In this document: piece after piece, positions 1-6,996 of the stretch
Numbering within the stretch: the first letter of the stretch is position 1
How the letters are laid out: every line of letters starts with the position of its first letter
Assembly (NCBI GenBank): GCA_945983015.1
Contig: CAMFSN010000033.1
Coordinates: forward strand, 1-14,107
Length of the DNA: 14,107 nt
Reading direction: 5' to 3'
DNA from: an uncultured Bacteroidales bacterium
GTDB lineage: Bacteria; Bacteroidota; Bacteroidia; Bacteroidales; UBA932
Program-made: the position numbers and the translations under genes
Notes under the pieces: generated by a model
What the model was told of the DNA's origin: nothing
The model's database searches: none
Seen by the model: only the letters and a program-made list of their open reading frames with translations

Positions 1-45
1 GATAGGAGTCCGTCTCGTGGGCTCGGAGATGTGTATAAGAGACAG
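1..45. other. Illumina Nextera adapter contamination (P7 tail, i7 index, Read 2 adapter, Tn5 mosaic end)
   Basis: This is synthetic library sequence, not genome. Positions 12-45 match the 34-base Nextera Read 2 adapter from end to end, and its last 19 bases (27-45) are the Tn5 mosaic end. Positions 4-11 (AGGAGTCC) match the adapter-strand form of the Nextera i7 index I know as N705, and positions 1-3 (GAT) are the end of the P7 oligonucleotide. Order and spacing are those of a finished library molecule, so chance is not plausible. Genomic sequence should begin at position 46. The contig end is untrimmed, and anything upstream of the first gene is lost. Confidence 0.98.
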
Positions 46-150
46 CCATTTGACTAGGACTTTCATCCAGATATAAATGCAGTTCGCCTTAGGAAATATT
101 ATATTATTTGAGAATTTGCTTATCTTTCGAGTTCAAAAACTATAGCCATT

Positions 151-2916
151 ATGATTTTTTCAAGAAAATTCACTTTACGACTCTGTAAGGCCATATTGTT
201 TGCCACACTTTTTGTTTCTACCGGAATTGCTCTCAGCTCTTGTCAGAAAGATCCTGTCGAGAATCCTGGTAACACTGACGATCCCGATGATCCTGATAAC
301 CCTGACAAACCAGGAGAGGGAGATGGTCCGGTAGTAGATAATCCTGAAGGTATCGTGGACCCTGCGGTAATTCCTGACGGTTTTTCTTATCTTCCTCAGG
401 AACTGAATGCCGACAGCCCTTGCGTCTTCTACTACAAGGCCAGCGGTACAGACAATATGAAAGGCTACACTGGTCAGACCTATGTATATACAGGTGCGGT
501 TTATGAAGATAACGAATGGAAGTTCCAACCTAAGGAGTGGATTACCAATATCGATAAGTACAAGGCTGTTAAGATAGCCGACAATACCTGGAAATTCATC
601 ATTTCTCCTGACATTCGTCAATGGTACGGTTCAGGGGAGACCCCGCTCGTACAATTGGGCGTGATATTCAGAAGTGAGGATGGAAAAAAGCAGACCCAGG
701 ATTTTCTTGTTGACGTTACAGATGACAAATACGAATTTGAGCCTTTCGTTCCGGATCCGGTAGTTAACGAGGCTGTTCCTGCGGGTGCGAAGCTGGGTAT
801 CAATTATAATACCGACGGAAGCGTGACCCTGGTCTTCTACGATAAGGATAAGACCGGCTCTCATAGTGAGTATTGCTATGCAGTGGGTGATTTCAGCAAC
901 TGGGAGCGTCAGAGCGCCTATGCGATGAAGAGGGACGAGACTGCCGGATGCTGGTGGACCACCATCAGTGGGATTGACCCTGACAAGGAATATCGTTTCG
1001 AGTATTTCCTTACCAAGGATAGTAAGACCATCAAGGTCGGAGACCCATATACAGAGGTGGTTTACGACCAGTGGAATGACCAATATCTTCCAGGAGTACA
1101 GGAATTCCCTGAGGGAGCTAAAGGTCTCATCTCCGCATTCCAGGTAAACAAGCCTGAATATACTTGGAAGAATGATGATTTTAAGATCACGGATAAGAAT
1201 GATCTCGTAATCTATGAACTCCTGTTACGTGACTTTACCAAGACTGGAGATATCAAAGGCGCGATGCAGCAGATGGATTACCTGGAGAATCTCGGGGTAA
1301 CAGCCGTCGAGCTTATGCCTATTCAGGAATTTGACGGCAATATCAGCTGGGGTTATAATCCTAACCATTATTTCGCTTTGGACAAAGCCTATGGTACACG
1401 TCAGGAATATAAGGAATTCATAGACGAGTGTCACGGCAGGGGTATGGCAGTTATAGTGGATGTGGTGTATAATCACGCCACGGGCTCCCATCCTTGGGCT
1501 AAGCTCTACTGGAACTCTAACAGTAACTGCACGGCGGATGAAAATCCGTGGTTCAACGTTACCGCCACACATCCTTTCAGCGTATTCCACGATTGGAACC
1601 ACGAGAATACTATGGTAAGGGAGCACGTTAAGCAGAGTTTGCAGTATCTCTTGGAAGAGTATCACGTGGATGGATTCCGTTTCGACCTTTCCAAGGGACT
1701 GACCCAGAAGAATACCGGTTCGAACGTAGCTGCCTGGAGTTCATACGATGCCTCCCGAATCGCAATCATCAAGGATTACTATGATCATATCCAGTCTGTT
1801 AATCCTAATGCCGTGATGATACTTGAGCATCTGGGAGACAGCAGGGAAGAGTCAGAGCTTTCTGCTTTCGGGGCCTATCCTTGGCGTAAATTGACCGAAC
1901 AGTATAAGAATGCGATCCACGGGAATAAGTCCGGAAGCAACCTAAGCGGAGCTTATGCCAATGGTTTCGTCTCATATATGGAAAGCCACGATGAGCAGAG
2001 AGTTTGCTACGGTGCCAGCGGTGCTGTATCAGCCAGCGATTGGGGTATCTGCGGAACTCTTACCGGCTGGGGTGATCCCAAAGATCCTAACTATAAGAAA
2101 GATATCACGATGAGTCTCAAGGGCGATTTTTATCTGGCAGAATCAGTGGAGTTTGCAGCCAATGACGAATTTAAGATTCGTGAAGCCAATGTCTGGACCA
2201 AGGGTAATCTCGGTGCAGACGGAGCAAACAAGACTCTCGTAGTGGGTGAGGGCTATAAACTTAGATCCGGAGCCGACTCTAAGAATCTGGTAGTCGCCGC
2301 CGCTGGAAAATACGATGTATATTTGTCTCCTTCAGCCTTGACGGTTTGGCTAATCAAAGCCGGAGATCCGGCCCCTAAGGCCCCTGCTGAGTCCGGAGAT
2401 GATTCTCCTCTCGCCGTGACCATGCGCAGGGCAGGATGTGCGGCTGCTTTCTTCCTTACCGTGCCTGGTCCTAAGATGATCTGGCAGTTCGGAGAACTCG
2501 GCTACGATATCTCTGGAGGTAATGGGGATTCTGACCCTAAGCCAGTCAAGACCGACGAGTTTATGGCTGACAAATATCGTAAGGCTCTATACAACACATA
2601 TAGCGGACTTCTCAAATTCCGTAAGGATAATCCGAGGTTCTTTGACCAGGATGCTAAAATAGAGTGGTATGTTTCTGAGAAAGAGTGGGATAACGGTCGC
2701 TTCCTCTATGGCAGTGTAGATGGCAAGTATTTCGCGGTAGTAGGAAACTTCTCCACGGCTACAAAGGATATAACAGCGTGGCTGCCTGAATCCGGACAGT
2801 GGCAGGATTATGAAGCATTTGGCAGTTCCAGCTATAATACTATTTCGGATTCTGAGTCTCACAATGCTATCACTTTCAAACTGAAACCTGGGGAATTCAA
2901 GTTGTTGGTAAAGTAA
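151..2916 (+). CDS. GH13 alpha-amylase family lipoprotein with an inserted SusE/F-like starch-binding module
   Basis: A predicted secreted glycoside hydrolase (921 aa) acting on starch, glycogen or similar alpha-glucans. A lipoprotein signal ends at C31 (L-S-S-C) and is followed by Q-K-D and a Pro/Asp-rich linker (about 40-60). Next come a beta-rich domain I cannot name (about 75-200) and a CBM48-like E-set domain with GDFSNW at 246-251. The GH13 barrel starts near 351. Conserved regions are DVVYNH (437-442), GFRFD (508-512), E559 and SHDE (612-615), so the catalytic triad D512, E559 and D614 is intact. Residues about 628-745 are an insert resembling the starch-binding domains of SusE/SusF. 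The barrel resumes with PGPKMIWQFGE (772-782) and ends in a C-terminal beta domain. An acidic residue just after the acylated Cys fits Bacteroidota surface export. Exact specificity (amylase, pullulanase or neopullulanase) cannot be read here. A strong terminator follows, so it is probably a single-gene unit at its 3' end. Confidence 0.93.
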   Translation: MIFSRKFTLRLCKAILFATLFVSTGIALSSCQKDPVENPGNTDDPDDPDNPDKPGEGDGPVVDNPEGIVDPAVIPDGFSYLPQELNADSPCVFYYKASGTDNMKGYTGQTYVYTGAVYEDNEWKFQPKEWITNIDKYKAVKIADNTWKFIISPDIRQWYGSGETPLVQLGVIFRSEDGKKQTQDFLVDVTDDKYEFEPFVPDPVVNEAVPAGAKLGINYNTDGSVTLVFYDKDKTGSHSEYCYAVGDFSNWERQSAYAMKRDETAGCWWTTISGIDPDKEYRFEYFLTKDSKTIKVGDPYTEVVYDQWNDQYLPGVQEFPEGAKGLISAFQVNKPEYTWKNDDFKITDKNDLVIYELLLRDFTKTGDIKGAMQQMDYLENLGVTAVELMPIQEFDGNISWGYNPNHYFALDKAYGTRQEYKEFIDECHGRGMAVIVDVVYNHATGSHPWAKLYWNSNSNCTADENPWFNVTATHPFSVFHDWNHENTMVREHVKQSLQYLLEEYHVDGFRFDLSKGLTQKNTGSNVAAWSSYDASRIAIIKDYYDHIQSVNPNAVMILEHLGDSREESELSAFGAYPWRKLTEQYKNAIHGNKSGSNLSGAYANGFVSYMESHDEQRVCYGASGAVSASDWGICGTLTGWGDPKDPNYKKDITMSLKGDFYLAESVEFAANDEFKIREANVWTKGNLGADGANKTLVVGEGYKLRSGADSKNLVVAAAGKYDVYLSPSALTVWLIKAGDPAPKAPAESGDDSPLAVTMRRAGCAAAFFLTVPGPKMIWQFGELGYDISGGNGDSDPKPVKTDEFMADKYRKALYNTYSGLLKFRKDNPRFFDQDAKIEWYVSEKEWDNGRFLYGSVDGKYFAVVGNFSTATKDITAWLPESGQWQDYEAFGSSSYNTISDSESHNAITFKLKPGEFKLLVK

Positions 2917-2922
2917 GAATTT

Positions 2923-2958
2923 AAAAAAGCCTGGCTCTTGAGAGCCGGGCTTTTTTTT
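2923..2958 (+). terminator. Rho-independent terminator after the GH13 gene
   Basis: A ten-base-pair stem, AGCCTGGCTC (2928-2937) with GAGCCGGGCT (2942-2951), contains one G-T wobble and closes a four-base loop (TTGA). Eight T residues (2951-2958) follow, and a run of A residues (2923-2928) precedes it, so it may work in both directions. It begins seven bases after the amylase stop codon. Confidence 0.93.
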
Positions 2959-3058
2959 ACATATAAGCCTGATGCAGCGGCCTTGGGTAATACTGTGCTT
3001 CAGGACATCCACTTTTTTCCAAAATGACAATTTATGGTGATTTTCCTTTAAAAATTGG

Positions 3059-3066
3059 TATTTTTG
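3059..3066 (+). promoter_or_regulatory. Possible Bacteroidota -7 box (TATTTTTG)
   Basis: TATTTTTG fits the TAnnTTTG -7 consensus of the Bacteroides primary sigma factor. It ends only four bases before the ATG at 3071, so transcription would start at or next to the start codon. I see no TTG at the usual -33 distance (the nearest resemblance is ATG at 3034-3036), so support is moderate. A new promoter is expected here because the preceding gene ends in a strong terminator. Confidence 0.45.
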
Positions 3067-3070
3067 TCCT

Positions 3071-4819
3071 ATGAAAAATCTGTATCTTAAACTCTCTCTT
3101 AGCCTTCTTTCTGCTGCATTTCTGTCTTCCTGTAGCAAGGAAGGAACTTATAGCCTCTATGTTTTGTGCACTAATGATGTCCACGGCTCCTGGTTTGACA
3201 GAACTTATGTCGATGAGAAGCCCAGGCCATCTCTTATGGCGGTAAACTCTTATGTGAATAGTTTCAGAAGCCTTTATGGGAAAGACAATGTCCTGCTGAT
3301 TGATTCCGGAGACTGTCTGCAGGGTGACAATGCCGCTTTTTATTTCAATTATGTGGATACTCTCGGAGAACACCTTTTCCCACGCCTGGTCTCCTATATG
3401 GGATATGATGCCATAACGGTGGGAAACCACGATATCGAGACCGGACCCAAGGTCTATGACAAGCTGACTAAAGAATTGGCCTCCAGAGGAATTCCATTTC
3501 TTGCCGGCAATGCCCTAAAATCTGATGGAACTCCGTATTTCCCTGAATATAAGCTGTTTAAGAAAGCGGGTATGAGAGTCCTGGTCCTTGGCTATACTAA
3601 TGCCAATATCCAGGCTTGGCTAGATAAGAGTCTTTGGCCTGAGATGGAATTTGAGTCCCTTCTGCCTTTCGTTCAGGAGAGGGTGGATAAGATAGTGAAG
3701 AAGACGCGCCCTGACGTGGTAGTTGTAAGCGTACATAGCGGCACTGGTAAAGGGGATGGTCAGATACTTGAAAGTCAGGGTCTTGACCTCTTTAAATCTC
3801 TTAAAGGAGTGGATGTGCTCCTCTGCTCCCACGATCACGCCTCCAGGGTGGAAAAAAGAGATGATATGGTCTTGCTCAATGCCGGAAGCAGGGCTGCCCA
3901 CCTGGGCTTGGCCAGGGTGGACTGCACTTTTGAAAAAGGCAAATTGAAGTCTAAAAAACTGGATGCCCAGATGCTGGAGATAGATCCGGCTCAGAGCGAT
4001 TTGGCTATGCGGGAGTATTTTGAGCCTGATTATCAAAAAGTGAAGTCATTCACTCTAAAAAAGGTTGGCAGCTTTGACGAGCCGCTGGTCACCAGTGAGG
4101 CCTTTTTCGGACAGAGTTTTTATATGGATCTGATACACAGTGTGCAGCTCGAAGCAAGTGGGGCCGACATCTCCTTCTGCGCCCCGCTTACATATAACAA
4201 GACCATTCCCGCCGGCGAACTTATCTATAACGATTTGTTCACCCTCTATCCTTATGAGAACAGTCTCTGCGTGATGGAACTGACAGGGGCTGAAATCCGT
4301 TCTTATCTGGAGTATTCCTATGCCAATTGGCTTTCGGAGCCAGGGAGTCCGCACATCTTGCTCATAGACCAGCGTCAGAGTGAGCGTTATTCGACGGGAC
4401 GCTGGTCCTTCAGGTATCCGAGCTTCAATTTCGACAGCGCCGCTGGCTTGAACTATAGCGTAGATGTCAGCAAGCCGCAGGGAGAGAGGATAAAGATAGA
4501 GGAAGTAATTGGCATAGAAGGGACAAAGGCCTTCGACGAGCAGGCAAGGTATAAAGTGGCGATGACTTCTTATCGTGCTGCCGGAGGGGGAGATCTGCTC
4601 TTGAAGGGTGCTGGGCTAAGCAGGGAAGAGCTTGACTCCAGGCTAATCGCAAGGCTGCCGGAGATAAGGGATATGCTGTATCGTTATCTCTCGGAGAATG
4701 AAGGTCTGGACAGAGAGAAGCTAAGGGCGGAAGGGAGAATTGGCAGATGGTCTTTTGTGCCTGAAGCTCAGGCAACTAAGGCTTTGGAAAAGGATAGGAA
4801 ACTGCTTTTCGGGAACTGA
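3071..4819 (+). CDS. CpdB-like metallophosphoesterase / 5'-nucleotidase family lipoprotein
   Basis: A predicted exported two-metal phosphoesterase (582 aa), lipid-anchored at C21 (L-S-S-C). The N-terminal metallophosphoesterase domain has the full metal-ligand set: TND-V-H (D36, H38), DSGD (78-81), GNHD (118-121), V-H-S-G (H222) and S-H-D-H (H254, H256). The C-terminal 5'-nucleotidase domain (about 330-520) lacks the NNGGIR motif of UshA-type enzymes. Instead it has APLTYNKTIPAGE from 371, PYEN at 394-397, FNFD at 452-455 followed by a G-L-N-Y segment, and Y-R-A-A-G-G-G from 501. These resemble CpdB (2',3'-cyclic-nucleotide 2'-phosphodiesterase/3'-nucleotidase), so nucleotide or cyclic nucleotide scavenging is my inference. 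It could also be a general UDP-sugar hydrolase/5'-nucleotidase. clpB starts 65 bases after its stop with no clear terminator, so read-through is possible. Confidence 0.88.
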   Translation: MKNLYLKLSLSLLSAAFLSSCSKEGTYSLYVLCTNDVHGSWFDRTYVDEKPRPSLMAVNSYVNSFRSLYGKDNVLLIDSGDCLQGDNAAFYFNYVDTLGEHLFPRLVSYMGYDAITVGNHDIETGPKVYDKLTKELASRGIPFLAGNALKSDGTPYFPEYKLFKKAGMRVLVLGYTNANIQAWLDKSLWPEMEFESLLPFVQERVDKIVKKTRPDVVVVSVHSGTGKGDGQILESQGLDLFKSLKGVDVLLCSHDHASRVEKRDDMVLLNAGSRAAHLGLARVDCTFEKGKLKSKKLDAQMLEIDPAQSDLAMREYFEPDYQKVKSFTLKKVGSFDEPLVTSEAFFGQSFYMDLIHSVQLEASGADISFCAPLTYNKTIPAGELIYNDLFTLYPYENSLCVMELTGAEIRSYLEYSYANWLSEPGSPHILLIDQRQSERYSTGRWSFRYPSFNFDSAAGLNYSVDVSKPQGERIKIEEVIGIEGTKAFDEQARYKVAMTSYRAAGGGDLLLKGAGLSREELDSRLIARLPEIRDMLYRYLSENEGLDREKLRAEGRIGRWSFVPEAQATKALEKDRKLLFGN

Positions 4820-4831
4820 CATTTTGTCAGT
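4815..4831. other. Small palindrome over the stop codon (TGACA-TTT-TGTCA core)
   Basis: ACTGAC (4815-4820) can pair with GTCAGT (4826-4831) around a five-base loop; the core TGACATTTTGTCA is a perfect interrupted palindrome. It covers the nucleotidase stop codon and sits 54 bases before the clpB start. No T-run follows on the + strand, so it is not a standard terminator. It could be an operator or a chance hairpin. Confidence 0.3.
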
Positions 4832-4884
4832 AAAAGGCCTTGGGAACGGGCTTTGTCTCCATATCTGGAAAAGGAGAAATAGAT

Positions 4885-6930
4885 ATGGAGAACAAATACG
4901 AAAATTTGGAAAAATTCGCGATTAACCTGAATCAGAGGGCCCTGCAGGGCAAGCTCGATCCGGTAATCGGCAGGGATGAAGAGATCCGAAGGGTTCTGCA
5001 GATTCTTAGCCGTAGAACCAAGAACAACCCTATCTTGGTAGGTGAACCGGGTGTGGGTAAGACCGCCATTTCCGAGGGTATAGCCCAGAAGATTGTGGAC
5101 GGGAATGTGCCTGAAAATCTGAAAAACAAACTCATCTATTCTCTGGATCTGGGCGCCGTCATAGCCGGAGCCAAGTATCAGGGAGAATTTGAGGAGAGGC
5201 TTAAGGCTGTGGTTAAGGAGGTTGTGGATTCCGATGGCCAGGTCATCCTCTTCATAGATGAGATTCATACCCTGGTAGGAGCCGGTAGAAGTTCCGGTGC
5301 TATGGATGCCTCTAATATTTTGAAACCAGCCTTGGCTCGTGGTGAACTGAGGACCATAGGTTCCACTACCTTGGACGAGTATCAGAAGTATTTTGAAAGT
5401 GACAAGGCTTTGGAGCGCCGTTTCCAGATGGTGAAAGTGGACGAACCTACTCCCGCTGAATCTATCTCTATCCTAAGGGGCCTGAAGGAGAAATATGAGA
5501 ACCATCATAAGGTGAAAATCGAGGACGATGCCTTGATATCCGCCGTGGAACTCTCAGTGAGATATATCACTTCCAGGTTCTTGCCGGATAAGGCGATAGA
5601 CCTTATAGATGAGGCGGCTTCCAAACTTAGGCTGGAGATGAACTCCGTGCCGGAACCGATAGCCGAACTGGACAGTAAGATTCGCCAGCTGGAAATCGAA
5701 AAGGAGGCCATTCGTCACGAAGGCGTATCCCTGAAACTTGACAAGATAGAATCCGAACTCGCCCAGGCCAGAAAGGAGCATAAGGAACTTCAGCAGCGTT
5801 GGGATGCCGAGAAGGGGATACTCAATCAGCTTCAGAAGGACAGGCAGACTCTGGAAGATCTTAAATTGCAGGCTTCGAATGCGGAACGAAACGGCGATTA
5901 TGCCCGTGTGGCCGAGATTCGCTATGGTAAGATGGCTAAGGTTCAGAAGGACATAGCCGATCTGAACGCCCGCAAGGCAGCCATAAAGGAACCGATTCTA
6001 AATGAAGCCGTTACGCCTAATGATATAGCTGAGATAGTGGCCCGCTGGACCGGTATTCCAGTTAACAAGATGCTCGAAAGCGAGAAGAGCAAACTCCTGA
6101 GGATGGAAGATGAATTGCACAAGAGGGTGATAGGTCAGGATGAGGCTATCAGAGCTGTCTCCGATGCCGTGCGTCGTTCCAGAGCTGGGCTTCAGAATGA
6201 GAAAAGGCCTATAGGCTCCTTCCTCTTTTTAGGAAGCACCGGCGTGGGTAAGACGGAATTGGCCAAGACTCTGGCGGAGTTCCTCTTCAATGACGAGAAT
6301 ATGATTACCCGAATCGATATGTCCGAGTATCAGGAAAGGCATTCAGTGAGCAGGCTCGTGGGTGCGCCTCCAGGATATGTGGGTTACGATGAGGGTGGAC
6401 AGCTTACGGAGGCGGTCAGAAGAAAACCTTATTCCGTAATTCTGCTTGATGAGATAGAAAAGGCCCATCCGGACGTGTTCAATATCCTCTTGCAGGTGCT
6501 CGATGACGGACGTCTGACCGACAATAAGGGCAGGACGGTGGATTTTAAGAACACTATTCTTATTATGACCTCCAATGCTACGCACGAGCAGCTTAAGTCT
6601 ATGATGAGGCCGGAATTCCTGAATAGGATCGATGAGATTATCACTTTCTCTGTCCTGAGCAAGGAGGATATAAGGCAGATTCTCCAGTTGCAGATGAATC
6701 AGCTGCGTGACAGGCTGGCCCAAGATGGGGTTGGCATAGAGTTCAGTGAGAACTTTGTGAACTATATGACCGAGGAAGGCTACGATCCCGCTTATGGCGC
6801 AAGACCTATCAAGCGTCTGATGCAGAGGGAGTTGGTTAACCTTATCGCGAAAAAGGTCCTGCAGGGAGACGTGGTTAAGGGTACTCACTTAACGGTCGAT
6901 GTCAAAGGCGGCGAGGTCGTGGTGGAGTGA
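4885..6930 (+). CDS. clpB: ATP-dependent disaggregase ClpB, naturally lacking the N-terminal domain
   Basis: A Hsp100 AAA+ chaperone that threads aggregated proteins through a hexamer pore together with DnaK. The protein has 681 aa if it starts at ATG 4885, which follows a purine-rich AAAGGAG; an ATG at 4840 would only add 15 unlike residues. NBD1: Walker A GEPGVGKT (53-60), Walker B D125-E126, pore tyrosine Y98, arginine fingers R178-R179. The coiled-coil middle domain (about 261-368) is of normal length, which separates ClpB from ClpA and ClpC. NBD2: Walker A GSTGVGKT (450-457), Walker B D522-E523, pore Y498, sensor-2 R640 in GARPIKR. The protein begins where E. coli ClpB residue ~150-160 would be: the whole substrate-binding N domain is missing, and the upstream gene leaves no room for it. 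The segment after sensor-1 N564 up to RPEF (575) is about 20-30 residues shorter than usual. All ATPase motifs are intact, so it is probably active. Confidence 0.95.
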   Translation: MENKYENLEKFAINLNQRALQGKLDPVIGRDEEIRRVLQILSRRTKNNPILVGEPGVGKTAISEGIAQKIVDGNVPENLKNKLIYSLDLGAVIAGAKYQGEFEERLKAVVKEVVDSDGQVILFIDEIHTLVGAGRSSGAMDASNILKPALARGELRTIGSTTLDEYQKYFESDKALERRFQMVKVDEPTPAESISILRGLKEKYENHHKVKIEDDALISAVELSVRYITSRFLPDKAIDLIDEAASKLRLEMNSVPEPIAELDSKIRQLEIEKEAIRHEGVSLKLDKIESELAQARKEHKELQQRWDAEKGILNQLQKDRQTLEDLKLQASNAERNGDYARVAEIRYGKMAKVQKDIADLNARKAAIKEPILNEAVTPNDIAEIVARWTGIPVNKMLESEKSKLLRMEDELHKRVIGQDEAIRAVSDAVRRSRAGLQNEKRPIGSFLFLGSTGVGKTELAKTLAEFLFNDENMITRIDMSEYQERHSVSRLVGAPPGYVGYDEGGQLTEAVRRKPYSVILLDEIEKAHPDVFNILLQVLDDGRLTDNKGRTVDFKNTILIMTSNATHEQLKSMMRPEFLNRIDEIITFSVLSKEDIRQILQLQMNQLRDRLAQDGVGIEFSENFVNYMTEEGYDPAYGARPIKRLMQRELVNLIAKKVLQGDVVKGTHLTVDVKGGEVVVE

Positions 6931-6960
6931 GTCTAGTGTGTCAGACTTTAATTCAAGTCC

Positions 6961-6990
6961 TTGTGGAGTTAGGAAAAATTCTTAACTTTG
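6961..6990 (+). promoter_or_regulatory. Bacteroidota promoter (TTG-N19-TAACTTTG) for the DUF362 gene
   Basis: TTG at 6961-6963 and TAACTTTG at 6983-6990 are separated by 19 bases and match the Bacteroides -33/-7 consensus. Expected transcription start is about 6994-6996, directly at the ATG at 6997, giving an almost leaderless mRNA. The box also overlaps the in-frame TTG at 6988, which argues against that codon as the translation start. Confidence 0.75.
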
Positions 6991-6996
6991 AGGGAT

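Noticed and set aside
27..45. Tn5 mosaic end as evidence of a natural transposon
   Set aside because: It is embedded in the full Nextera adapter with an index, so it comes from library preparation.
101..128. Promoter for the GH13 gene (TATTATTTG near 102, TATCTTTC at 121)
   Set aside because: Each deviates from TAnnTTTG by a base or spacing and no TTG lies at the right distance; the true upstream region may be cut off by the adapter.
4840..4884. ATG at 4840 as the clpB start
   Set aside because: It adds 15 residues (M-G-T-G-F-V-S...) unlike ClpB, while ATG 4885 has a purine-rich AAAGGAG just upstream and begins at the conserved segment.
6929..6948. Hairpin after clpB (AGTCT...AGACT) as a terminator
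   Set aside because: Only five base pairs, an eight-base loop and no T-run; too weak to call.
6988..6996. TTG at 6988 as the start of the DUF362 protein
   Set aside because: This codon lies inside the TAACTTTG promoter element and would be upstream of the predicted transcription start; ATG 6997 fits better.
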